Shown piece after piece: positions 57,240-64,000 of a stretch of 64,000 nucleotides of DNA. Numbering within the stretch: the stretch's first letter is position 1; each line of letters opens with the position of its first letter. This DNA comes from Actinorhabdospora filicis (GTDB lineage: Bacteria > Actinomycetota > Actinomycetes > Mycobacteriales > Micromonosporaceae), in the NCBI RefSeq assembly GCF_030269765.1, contig NZ_BSTX01000008.1, forward strand, positions 1 through 64,000. Direction: 5' to 3'. The notes under the pieces were generated by a model. That model ran no database searches, was not told the DNA's origin, and worked only from the letters and a program-made list of their open reading frames with translations. The position numbers and the translations under genes were made by a program.

Positions 57240-57476
57240 TCAGTCCTGCTTGCGCCGCCGCAGCAGCCATCCCGTCAGCCATCCGGCCAGGAACGTCACC
57301 AGCAGCACCAGCCACAGTGGCGCGCCGACGGAGGTGACGAACAGCTGCACGCGGGCGCTGTCCCGGTTGGCGAGGACGAACCAGACGGCCAGGACGATGA
57401 TGATCGCGCCGAGGACCATCTTCGGGGTGATCCTGAACTTGCCCGGGGTCTTGCCCCCCGCCTGCTGGTCGCTCAT
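57240..57476 (-). CDS. LapA-domain (DUF1049) small membrane protein
   Basis: A 78-residue protein with two helices (about 20-36 and 50-70) and a basic end (RRRKQD). The segment VLANRDSARVQLFVTSVGAPLWLVLLVTFLAGWLTGWLL matches the LapA/DUF1049 family. The last base of the TetR gene abuts its stop. Role in an actinomycete is unknown. Confidence 0.82.
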   Translation of the reverse strand: MSDQQAGGKTPGKFRITPKMVLGAIIIVLAVWFVLANRDSARVQLFVTSVGAPLWLVLLVTFLAGWLTGWLLRRRKQD

Positions 57477-57556
57477 GGACTCACGTTAGTTCCATTGTGG
57501 CCGTTTCGGTGCAAATCAGCCGATCACGGGCGGGCCCGTGACCGGCCGGGGATCGC

Positions 57557-58789
57557 TCAGGCCAGGCGGGTGCGTGAAACCGGTCCGTGGCGGCGGGTTT
57601 CGGGTTCGGCGCCGTTGGCGCGTTCCTCGAAATCGGCGGCCGGGGCCGGATCGATCCGGGTGACGCGCGGACGTGTCTTCTTGCGGCTTCCGGACAGCAA
57701 TTTCACGCCCGGTTTCTCCACGAACTCATGGAGTAGCACCGCGCCCACGAGTGCGATGCAGAAGACCGCGATCAAGTTGGGCACCGTGGCGATGTCGCGA
57801 CTCCCCATTACATGGTTCGCCAGATAGATCACCAGTTCGTGCACCAGGTAGAAACAGAATGAGATCTCACCGAGGTACACGATGCGTTTGTTCCGGAACA
57901 CCGACGGTGCGCCACGCAGGTCCGCCGAGGCCGCCGCGGCGATCAGGAGGCTGAACGGAATCACCGTCACCGCCGCCCGATGGAACTCGTCGGGCACCTG
58001 ATGCACGCCCCAGAACAGCGCCGCCGCGCACAGTCCGAGACTGATGACGACACCCGGTCCGCGCCATTTACCGGCCTTCACGATGAACGCCAGGCAGATG
58101 CCGGCGAGGAAGTCGGGCAGCCGCAGCGGCGGCAGCAGGTACGTCACGAACAGCGGCGTCCAGCCCAGCACGGAACGGAACACCTCGACCGTGAACGGCA
58201 GGACCACCACGAACAGGCACGACAGCCCGCCCACGACGTACCACCCTCGCACCGACAGCCCCCGCAGCCATCGCGCCAGGAAAGGAAACATCGCGTAGAA
58301 GAAGAACTCGCAGCTCAGCGACCACGACACCCCGTTGAAGCCGAACCAGATCCGGTCATCACCGGGCACCCACGCCTGCGTGAGCGTGACGTTGGCCAGC
58401 GCCGCCCGCCACGAGAAGTGCTGCGCCAGCCACGGCAGCGCCACCAGCGCCACCAGGAACATCACCAGGTGGCTGGGGTAGATCCGCGCGAACCGCCTGC
58501 GCCAGAAGCCCACCTTGGTGTCATCGGCCCTTAAAGTCCACGCGAGCACGAATCCCGAGAGCACGAAGAAGAACGAAACGGCGGTCGGCCCGCCGAAGAA
58601 CGTGTGCTTGAGCCATTGGACTTCTCCCGCCGTCCCATAGGACTTGTCCTCGTAGGAGAAGTGATACAGAAAGATCAACAATGCCGCGAACCATCGCAAC
58701 CCCGTGAGCGAGTCCAGTCGACCCGGCGACGGGGACGTTATCGACGGTGCAATGGTCGGGTTTGGTTTACCGAATGTGAGATACTTCAC
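57557..58789 (-). CDS. Acyltransferase family 3 (OafA-like) membrane protein
   Basis: A 410-residue polytopic acyltransferase with the catalytic-type His in FAALLIFLYHFSYE and the RxR-like segment FWRRRFARIYPSH near residues 95-107, both family hallmarks. About ten helices follow, then a 60-residue basic cytosolic tail. These enzymes O-acylate sugars, polymers or antibiotics. AGGAG precedes the GTG start. The gene and its upstream region are less GC-rich than the neighbours, which may indicate transfer. Confidence 0.88.
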   Translation of the reverse strand: MKYLTFGKPNPTIAPSITSPSPGRLDSLTGLRWFAALLIFLYHFSYEDKSYGTAGEVQWLKHTFFGGPTAVSFFFVLSGFVLAWTLRADDTKVGFWRRRFARIYPSHLVMFLVALVALPWLAQHFSWRAALANVTLTQAWVPGDDRIWFGFNGVSWSLSCEFFFYAMFPFLARWLRGLSVRGWYVVGGLSCLFVVVLPFTVEVFRSVLGWTPLFVTYLLPPLRLPDFLAGICLAFIVKAGKWRGPGVVISLGLCAAALFWGVHQVPDEFHRAAVTVIPFSLLIAAAASADLRGAPSVFRNKRIVYLGEISFCFYLVHELVIYLANHVMGSRDIATVPNLIAVFCIALVGAVLLHEFVEKPGVKLLSGSRKKTRPRVTRIDPAPAADFEERANGAEPETRRHGPVSRTRLA

Positions 58790-59062
58790 TCCACTCCTCT
58801 CTCCATGTCAATGGAAAAGATCGAGCATCGACGGTAATCTGTTTCCCGGCCGAGTAACAAATCATCGGCACCATCGCCGTGGATCTTTCCAAAAGATGAA
58901 CAAGCAGGTAGAGCGGCGATTCCCGGCTTGCTGATCGAGGCGTTTACAGATCCACGAGTCGGATTTTTCACTCGGCGCAGGCCCCGAATGCGGGGAATGG
59001 GTGCTTTGTCGGCGCGGGTGGGTGGCCGGTCGGCGCCGCGGTGCATCGTGGACGGTTGATCC
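58790..59062. other. AT-richer divergent intergenic region
   Basis: A 273-bp gap between the acyltransferase and a hypothetical gene, clearly lower in GC than the rest of the window. It probably holds both promoters. No gene recognised. Confidence 0.5.
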
Positions 59063-59548
59063 ATGGAGACCCTCGTCGTCATCGTCACCGCGGAGGGCTG
59101 GGACCTCGGCGTGTTCGCCGCCGCGCTCGGCGCCTCGCACCAGGTCGCCCCGGCGTCCCCCGGCAGCGGGAGGCACCTCGTGGTCTCGCGGCCGGAATCG
59201 AGTGCTCGCGCCTACGTCGTCCTCATGGACCGGGAGGGAGACGGCCTCTTCGAAGACTGGCCCGAGGCGCTGATCCCCGAGGAGCCCTTCGCGGCCTTCG
59301 CCATCGACTACCGGGTTCCGGCGCTCGCGGAGTCGATCGCCCGCGCGATCCTCTCGGGCACGACCGGCCTCGTCGACACCAACTTCGGCGATGTGCTGAC
59401 CGGCGAGGAGTTCCTCGCGCGAACCGGCCGCGCCGGTCCCCGCCGGGTGTGGTGGACGTGGCCTACGCCGGAACCGATGCCCTCCGCCGGTGCCCCGGCT
59501 TCAGTCCCGCGCGATCTCGGCGGCGAGATCGGCGGTCCCGGCCCGTGA
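59063..59548 (+). CDS. Hypothetical protein
   Basis: A 161-residue soluble protein with alternating strands and helices (ETLVVIVTAEGWDLGVFAAALGAS at the N-terminus). The C-terminal 35 residues are Pro/Gly-rich and overlap the convergent AraC gene by 48 bp. Family not recognised. Confidence 0.55.
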   Translation: METLVVIVTAEGWDLGVFAAALGASHQVAPASPGSGRHLVVSRPESSARAYVVLMDREGDGLFEDWPEALIPEEPFAAFAIDYRVPALAESIARAILSGTTGLVDTNFGDVLTGEEFLARTGRAGPRRVWWTWPTPEPMPSAGAPASVPRDLGGEIGGPGP

Positions 59549-60478
59549 GGATCCCCTCTCCCCGGCGCGGAAGCGTCCGGGGGCGATGCCGAACTCGCGC
59601 TTGAAGGCCGTCGCGAAGGCGAACTCGGAGTGGTAGCCGACCGCGGCGGCCACCGTTCGAAGTGGCTCGTCGGACGCGCGGAGATGCCCGGCGGCGGTGG
59701 TCATCCGCCACCAGGTCAGGTAGGCGAGGGGTGGGCGGCCGACGAGTTCGGTGAAGCGCCGTGCGAAGGGCGCGCGGGACAGCGCGCCCTGCGCCGCCAG
59801 GGACGCCACTGTCCATGGCGCGGCCGGGTCGCGGTGGACGGCCCGCAGCGCCGCCGCGACCGGCGGGTCGTTGAGGGCGGCGGCCCAGCCCGTCACGGCG
59901 TCGCGGGCGGGCCCGGAGCCGAACCAGGCGCGCAGGATGTACAGCAGCAGGATGTCCAGGAGCGGTGGACGGACGGCGTCCGAGCCGTGGCGGGGGTCTG
60001 CGATCTCGGCGGCCAGGAGCTTCACGATCGCGAGGAGCTCGACGCGCGCCGGGAGGTGGATCACCGCGGGGAGGCCGCGCAGGAGCGGGTGGCCGCGCGC
60101 CGGATCGAGGCGGTAGGCGCCGCAGAGCAGGGTGGTGGGCGGGCCGTTGGCTCCGGTGGGGTCGACGGTCGCCGTGGAGTAGCGGTCCCCGGGCCGGGGG
60201 TCGCCCGGATCGCACGGCGGGTCGTCGGCGCGTGTCGCGAGGCTGTCGACGAGCGTGTGGGCACCGCCCTGCGGGAAGAAGACGACGTCGCCCGCCGACA
60301 GGCGGAGCGGGGCGTCGTCCGGCCTCAGCAGCCAGCAGGATCCCTCCAGCACCACCTGGAATCCGGCCGCCCCGGGCACGGACGCGAACCGCTGCCCCCA
60401 CGGCGCGTGCCATCGCACGAGCGCCGAGCGCGGCGTCCCGGTCCGGGTCACCGCGATCACGTCGCTGAGCACGTCCAC
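59501..60478 (-). CDS. AraC-family regulator with cupin sensor (cupin_6 type)
   Basis: A 325-residue regulator. The N-terminal cupin (about 20-140: GFQVVLEGSCWLLRPDDAPLRLSAGDVVFFPQGGAHTL) is followed by two helix-turn-helix motifs (TVASLAAQGALSRAPFARRFTELVGRPPLAYLTWWRM and PLRTVAAAVGYHSEFAFATAFKREFGIAPGRFR). Such proteins usually control an adjacent oxidoreductase, here the divergent quinone-oxidoreductase-like gene at 60569. Starts with GTG. Confidence 0.9.
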   Translation of the reverse strand: MDVLSDVIAVTRTGTPRSALVRWHAPWGQRFASVPGAAGFQVVLEGSCWLLRPDDAPLRLSAGDVVFFPQGGAHTLVDSLATRADDPPCDPGDPRPGDRYSTATVDPTGANGPPTTLLCGAYRLDPARGHPLLRGLPAVIHLPARVELLAIVKLLAAEIADPRHGSDAVRPPLLDILLLYILRAWFGSGPARDAVTGWAAALNDPPVAAALRAVHRDPAAPWTVASLAAQGALSRAPFARRFTELVGRPPLAYLTWWRMTTAAGHLRASDEPLRTVAAAVGYHSEFAFATAFKREFGIAPGRFRAGERGSSRAGTADLAAEIARD

Positions 60479-60568
60479 GCCGGGAAACTACCCGCCGCGA
60501 GACGATCGCGTATGAACGGGGGATCCGCACACATGGTTCGTCTCGTCCGCGCTTTCTACGGTGGGATC

Positions 60569-61504
60569 ATGAAGAGCGCACGAATCCACGAGTACGGCGA
60601 CCCGTCCGTGATCCGCTACGAGGACGCCCCGCGGCCGGTTCCCGGCCCCGGCGAGGTCTTGGTCCGGGTCGCCGCGACGTCCTTCAACCCCACCGAGATG
60701 GCCCTGCGCTCCGGCGTGCTGCGCGACCTCTTCCCGCTCGCGTTGCCCTACACACTCGGCTGGGACGTCGCCGGCACCGTCGTCGAACCGGGCGAGGGGG
60801 TGGACGAGTTCGCGCCCGGCGCTCACGTCATCGGCCGCTCGGACGGGGGCGGCGCGGCCGCGGAGTACGTCACCGTCCCCGCCGCCGTGCTGACCCCCGC
60901 CCCGGCGTCGATCCCGCTCGCGCACGCCGCCGCGATCCCGATCGCCGGTGTCACCGCCCGGCAGGCGGTCGAGCGCGCCGCGATCACACCCGGGCTGTGC
61001 GTCCTGGTCAACGGCGCGGGCGGCGGCGTCGGCGGCTTCGCGACCCGGCTCGCCAAGCACGCCGGCGCGCACGTCATCGCCACCGCCGGGCCCCGCAGCG
61101 CCGCCGCCGTCCGCGCGCACGGCGCCGACCGGGTCGTCGACTACACCGCCTCCCCGCTCACCGAACAGCTCGCGGACCCGGTCGACGTCCTGCTGAACCT
61201 GGTCCCGGTACCGCCCTCGGAGACCGGGCCGCTCGCCGCGCTCGTGCGCCCGGGCGGCCGCATCGTCAGCGTCGCCACCCCGTTCCCCGCCGGTGACACC
61301 GATGTGGCGGCCCACCACGTGGTCGCCCGCAACGACGCCGACGACCTCGCCGCCCTCGTCCGCCTGGTCGACGCCGGAACCCTCACCGTGGACGTGAGCG
61401 CCGAGCACCCGCTGTCCGACATGGCCCGCGTCCACCGCCTCGGCGAGGCCGGAGGGATCCGCGGCAAGGTCGTGCTGGTGCCACCGGCGGAGCGGCGGGG
61501 CTGA
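60569..61504 (+). CDS. Zinc-independent medium-chain reductase (quinone oxidoreductase-like)
   Basis: A 311-residue NADP-dependent MDR protein. The GroES-like part reads MKSARIHEYGDPSVIRYEDAPRPVPGPGEVLVRVAATSFNPTE, and the nucleotide motif is NGAGGGVGGFATRLAKHAGAHVIAT. The Cys/His zinc ligands of alcohol dehydrogenases are missing, as in quinone oxidoreductases. The ATG at 60569 matches the family start. It is divergent from an AraC regulator, its probable controller. Confidence 0.88.
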   Translation: MKSARIHEYGDPSVIRYEDAPRPVPGPGEVLVRVAATSFNPTEMALRSGVLRDLFPLALPYTLGWDVAGTVVEPGEGVDEFAPGAHVIGRSDGGGAAAEYVTVPAAVLTPAPASIPLAHAAAIPIAGVTARQAVERAAITPGLCVLVNGAGGGVGGFATRLAKHAGAHVIATAGPRSAAAVRAHGADRVVDYTASPLTEQLADPVDVLLNLVPVPPSETGPLAALVRPGGRIVSVATPFPAGDTDVAAHHVVARNDADDLAALVRLVDAGTLTVDVSAEHPLSDMARVHRLGEAGGIRGKVVLVPPAERRG

Positions 61505-61573
61505 CCGGCGGGGGACCGGCCGGCGCCGAGGTCGGGGACACCGCACCGTCCCCCGCTGCTTACGCTCACTCCC

Positions 61574-62200
61574 GTGACCTCCCAAGACGACCACCTCGAC
61601 GGCATCGGCGTCGGCCCCTGGCCCGGCGAATGGCCCACCGACGCCAGGTACGACCCCGAGCTCCTGGAGCTCGGCGACCGCCGCAACGTCCGCGACGAGT
61701 ACCGCTACTGGACGCGCGAGGCGATCGTCGCCGATCTCGACACGCGGCGGTTCCCCTACGAGGTCGCCATCGAGAACTGGCAGCACGACTTCAACATCGG
61801 GACGGTGGTGCGCAACGCGAACGCGTTCCTGGCGCGGGCGGTGCACATCGTGGGGCGGCGGCGGTGGAACCGGCGGGGTGCGATGGTGACCGACCGGTAC
61901 CAGCATGTCGAGCATCATGCGACGGTCGGGGAGTTCTGCGAGTACGCGGCGGGGGCGGGGCTGGCGGTGGTGGGGATCGACAACCTGCCGGGGGCGGTGG
62001 CGCTGGAGGAGACGCGGCTGCCGGAGCGGTGCGTGCTGGTGTTCGGGCAGGAGGGGCCGGGGCTGTCGGACGAGGTGCGCGAGGCGGCGTCCATGGTGTG
62101 CTCGATCGCGCAGTACGGGTCGACGCGGTCGATCAACGCCGGTGTCGCCAGTGGGATCGCGATGCACGCGTGGGTGCGACAGCATGTGTGGGGCGCGTGA
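61574..62200 (+). CDS. SpoU/TrmH-type RNA methyltransferase
   Basis: A 208-residue SPOUT methyltransferase. The three motifs are ENWQHDFNIGTVVRNANAFL (motif 1), CVLVFGQEGPGLSDEV (motif 2) and SIAQYGSTRSINAGVASGIAMHAWV (motif 3), forming the knotted SAM site for 2'-O-ribose methylation. The N-terminal 60 residues are a short substrate region. It starts with GTG. Target tRNA or rRNA position is not visible. Confidence 0.9.
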   Translation: MTSQDDHLDGIGVGPWPGEWPTDARYDPELLELGDRRNVRDEYRYWTREAIVADLDTRRFPYEVAIENWQHDFNIGTVVRNANAFLARAVHIVGRRRWNRRGAMVTDRYQHVEHHATVGEFCEYAAGAGLAVVGIDNLPGAVALEETRLPERCVLVFGQEGPGLSDEVREAASMVCSIAQYGSTRSINAGVASGIAMHAWVRQHVWGA

Positions 62201-62561
62201 CGTTGGGGTGGCGAGAAGGGGCGTCGGTCGCCTGTGGAGCGTGACGGGTTGCCGACACTTCAGGCGTACGGGAAGTGCGGATGGCGGCACTGTCCGTACA
62301 TCGTCACGTCCGTCCGGTAGCGTCACTTGTGGTCGTGACCAGGGATGTCTGTGGAGCCGGAAGGCGCAAAGGGGGGTTATCCTGGAAGCGGTCAAATGGG
62401 ATGCCGGGTGTGTCGGCGCCCGTTACGGTTACAAGCAGTAAGAGTTTCAACATCACCTTAAAAGCTGTAGGCTCTAAGTGCCCGAGGCCTGTGCGACACG
62501 CAGCCGCAGACTGCGTGGGCATGGGGCCACCAACGCGGCACCGTGGGAGGGGGCTCGCCCG
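62201..62561. other. Leader region of the 52-aa membrane gene
   Basis: A 361-bp gap without a gene. A possible promoter is TTCAAC (62446-62451) and TAGGCT (62468-62473) with a 16-bp spacer, the -10 fitting the actinobacterial TAGGNT form. The stretch around 62420-62475 is AT-richer than its surroundings. Confidence 0.4.
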
Positions 62562-62720
62562 ATGCTTAAGAAGATCCTGACCTGGGGTGGTTTGGCATTC
62601 CTGGTCTTCTTCGTCGCGTACCGGCCGAAGGAAGCGTCCAATGTCGTCGGAAACATCGGCGGCGGCATTATGGACGCCGTCCGGGGTCTCGGTGACTTCG
62701 TTTCGAATCTGCTCAGCTGA
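62562..62720 (+). CDS. 52-residue membrane protein
   Basis: MLKKILTWGGLAFLVFFVAYRPKEASNVV continues to a second weakly hydrophobic stretch and ends NLLS. One helix at about 7-20. The ATG at 62562 has GGGAGGGGG 9 nt upstream and so is preferred to longer readings. It is followed after 9 bp by the PH-domain gene, an arrangement I recall from other actinomycetes. Function unknown. Confidence 0.78.
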   Translation: MLKKILTWGGLAFLVFFVAYRPKEASNVVGNIGGGIMDAVRGLGDFVSNLLS

Positions 62721-62729
62721 TCGGTCCCG

Positions 62730-63536
62730 ATGAGCCCCGGTGAGTTCGGTCGGTCGGGCGGTCGTGAGGAACGGGATGGTGAGCCGCGTGACGATGACAC
62801 GCTGCTCGATTCCGATCTTTTCGACTCGCCCGATCTAGACCCCCCCGCCCCCCGCAGGCCCATCGACGGCGACATGAGCCCCCCTCTCGAAGTCGCCGAC
62901 GAGGACCTCGACGGCCTGCGCTACGACTCCGCCGGCATGCCGGTGGGGCCTCGTCGTGTTCTGCCGCTGCCGGACGAGCCGAGTCCGCTCGCCGCCCGCT
63001 ACCTCTTCCCCACCGAGAAGTACCGCGGCGAATGGCGCCGCCACTGGATCCACCTGGTGCCCGAGTTCGTCATCGGCGTCCTCGCCACCTTCGTGATGGG
63101 CTACGTCTCCGGACTCCTGGCGCGCACCAACAACGAGGGCGCCATGGGCGCCGTCATCGTCGCGTGGGTCATCGTCCTGGGCTGGGTCGGCTGGCGCGTC
63201 ATGGACTGGTTCTTCGACCGCTTCATCCTGACCAACAAGCGCGTCATGGTCGTCTCCGGCGTCGTCACCCGCAAGGTCGCGATGATGCCGCTCCTGCGCG
63301 TCACCGACATGAAGTACGAGCAGACGCCCCTGGGCCGCATGCTCAACTACGGCACGTTCGTGCTGGAGTCGGCCGGCCAGGACCAGGCGCTGCGCGAGAT
63401 CAAGCACCTGCCCGACCCGAACGAGCTGTACCTCCAGGTCGTCGAGGAGATGTACGAGCCGGACGCCGTGCAGGCCCGGGTCGAGGGCGAGGAAGAGGAA
63501 ACGGCCTCGTCGCCGAGCGCGGTCAACGACGCCTGA
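62730..63536 (+). CDS. Bacterial PH-domain membrane protein (DUF304-like)
   Basis: A 268-residue protein. An acidic, disordered N-terminus of about 95 residues precedes two membrane helices (about 110-130 and 140-160). A bacterial PH domain follows (about 165-235), with WFFDRFILTNKRVMVVSGVVTRKVAMMPLLRVTDMKYEQTPLGRMLNYGTFVLESAGQDQALREI, which is characteristic of YdbS/DUF304 proteins. It is followed by a terminator. Ligand unknown. Confidence 0.88.
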   Translation: MSPGEFGRSGGREERDGEPRDDDTLLDSDLFDSPDLDPPAPRRPIDGDMSPPLEVADEDLDGLRYDSAGMPVGPRRVLPLPDEPSPLAARYLFPTEKYRGEWRRHWIHLVPEFVIGVLATFVMGYVSGLLARTNNEGAMGAVIVAWVIVLGWVGWRVMDWFFDRFILTNKRVMVVSGVVTRKVAMMPLLRVTDMKYEQTPLGRMLNYGTFVLESAGQDQALREIKHLPDPNELYLQVVEEMYEPDAVQARVEGEEEETASSPSAVNDA

Positions 63537-63552
63537 CCCCCGAAAGTGTGAG

Positions 63553-63582
63553 AACGGCGCGGCTTCGGCCGCGCCGTTTCTT
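63553..63582 (+). terminator. Rho-independent terminator after the PH-domain gene
   Basis: A perfect 11-bp stem AACGGCGCGGC / GCCGCGCCGTT with a TTCG loop is followed by TCTTT. It starts 17 bp after the stop. The rest up to 63667 is a run of GTGTGGAC-like words without a gene. Confidence 0.88.
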
Positions 63583-63667
63583 TGCGCGCCGGAGAGCGGA
63601 CCGTGTGGACGGTGGTGTGTGGACGCCGGTACGGCCGGGTCGACGGTGGACGGTGGCGTGTGGACCC

Positions 63668-64000
63668 CTACCGCCGCACCCCCCGCGCCACCAGCCGCGT
63701 CCCGATCACCTCGGTCCGCGCCGCCGCGCGCTCGCCCCGCACCCGCTCGAACAGCATCTCCGTCGCGCGTCCCGCCATCGCGCGGGTGTCGTAGGCGACC
63801 ACGGTCAGCGGGCGGGGCATCAGGTGGGCGAGTTCGAAGTCGTCGAAGCCGGCGAGTTCGGCGTCGTCGCCGCGGCGCCAGAGCTCGCCGACGGCGCCGA
63901 CGGTGAGGCGGTTGTTGACCGTGAAGAAGGCGGTGGGCGGCTGCGGGCCGTCGAGGAGCCCGGCGACCGCGCGGGCGGCGTCGTCGGGGTTGGCGACGCC
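63668..64000 (-). CDS. LacI-family regulator, C-terminal part (cut by window edge)
   Basis: The last 110 residues of a LacI/GalR repressor; the N-terminal DNA-binding part lies outside the window. Readable segments are LLDGPQPPTAFFTVNNRLTVGAVGEL, AELAGFDDFELAHLMPRPLTVVAYDTRAMAGRATEMLFERV and the end TEVIGTRLVARGVRR before TAG. The FDDFELA and LTVV-YD-MG-A-ML pattern is typical of the periplasmic-binding-like sensor domain. It is convergent with the PH-domain gene. Confidence 0.85.
   Translation of the reverse strand, partial: GVANPDDAARAVAGLLDGPQPPTAFFTVNNRLTVGAVGELWRRGDDAELAGFDDFELAHLMPRPLTVVAYDTRAMAGRATEMLFERVRGERAAARTEVIGTRLVARGVRR

Overview
The window is GC-rich and reads as the chromosome of an actinomycete. 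Support comes from a mycothiol biosynthesis deacetylase (mshB), frequent GTG and TTG starts, meso-DAP/lysine genes, a DivIVA-domain protein, a Mrp ATPase without the usual Cys motif, and a gene order that resembles the Mycobacterium tuberculosis Rv1170-Rv1232c block (recalled from memory). The domain content and a ribitol teichoic-acid locus suggest a Streptosporangiales/Thermomonosporaceae-like organism. That taxonomy is inference only.

1-13.1 kb is core housekeeping: mshB, two small membrane proteins, a GNAT acetyltransferase, fdxA-dapC-methyltransferase, a YbjQ protein, dapD, an LRV-like repeat protein, a LOG-family hydrolase, a FolP2-type dihydropteroate synthase paralogue, a DivIVA-domain membrane protein, the 3-methyladenine glycosylase tag, and a MocR/PdxR-type regulator with a candidate direct-repeat operator. 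An intact IS5-family (IS427-like) element at 13.09-14.01 kb sits immediately after that regulator and carries a probable -1 frameshift site. A paaG-like/paaX pair follows.

16.2-25.6 kb continues the core block: DUF3117 protein, HtrA-like protease, tatB, a repeat-filled 1-kb gap, a YnfA-family protein, mrp, DUF1003, an MgtE-N/CBS protein, PhzF, and an AMMECR1 protein. The gap carries a dispersed repeat with DnaA-box-like words, a 27-bp minisatellite and hexamer repeats.

27.4-44.1 kb is a wall teichoic acid (ribitol-phosphate type) locus. It holds TagG and TagH transporter subunits at its two ends, two large GT2 glycosyltransferases, a fused CDP-ribitol cytidylyltransferase/SDR reductase, a second split cytidylyltransferase plus SDR pair, a TagF/TarL-like polymerase with a membrane N-terminus, and a CDP-alcohol phosphotransferase with an N-terminal nucleotidyltransferase-like region. 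Inside it sits a redox-flavoured set: an HTTM membrane protein, an AhpD-like protein and a DCC (DUF393) thiol-disulfide protein.

44.2-64 kb is mixed. It contains a UdgX-type uracil-DNA glycosylase, an alpha/beta hydrolase, an NlpC/P60 hydrolase, a Tat-exported multicopper oxidase with a copper-operator-like palindrome followed by a BlaI/M56-protease pair, a FUSC transporter, an ECF sigma factor with SnoaL tail beside an MFS exporter, several small regulator/oxidoreductase pairs (one oxidoreductase frameshifted), a LapA protein, an acyltransferase-3, an AraC regulator with a quinone-oxidoreductase-like gene, a SpoU RNA methyltransferase, a 52-aa membrane protein with a PH-domain protein, and the 3' end of a LacI regulator cut by the window edge.
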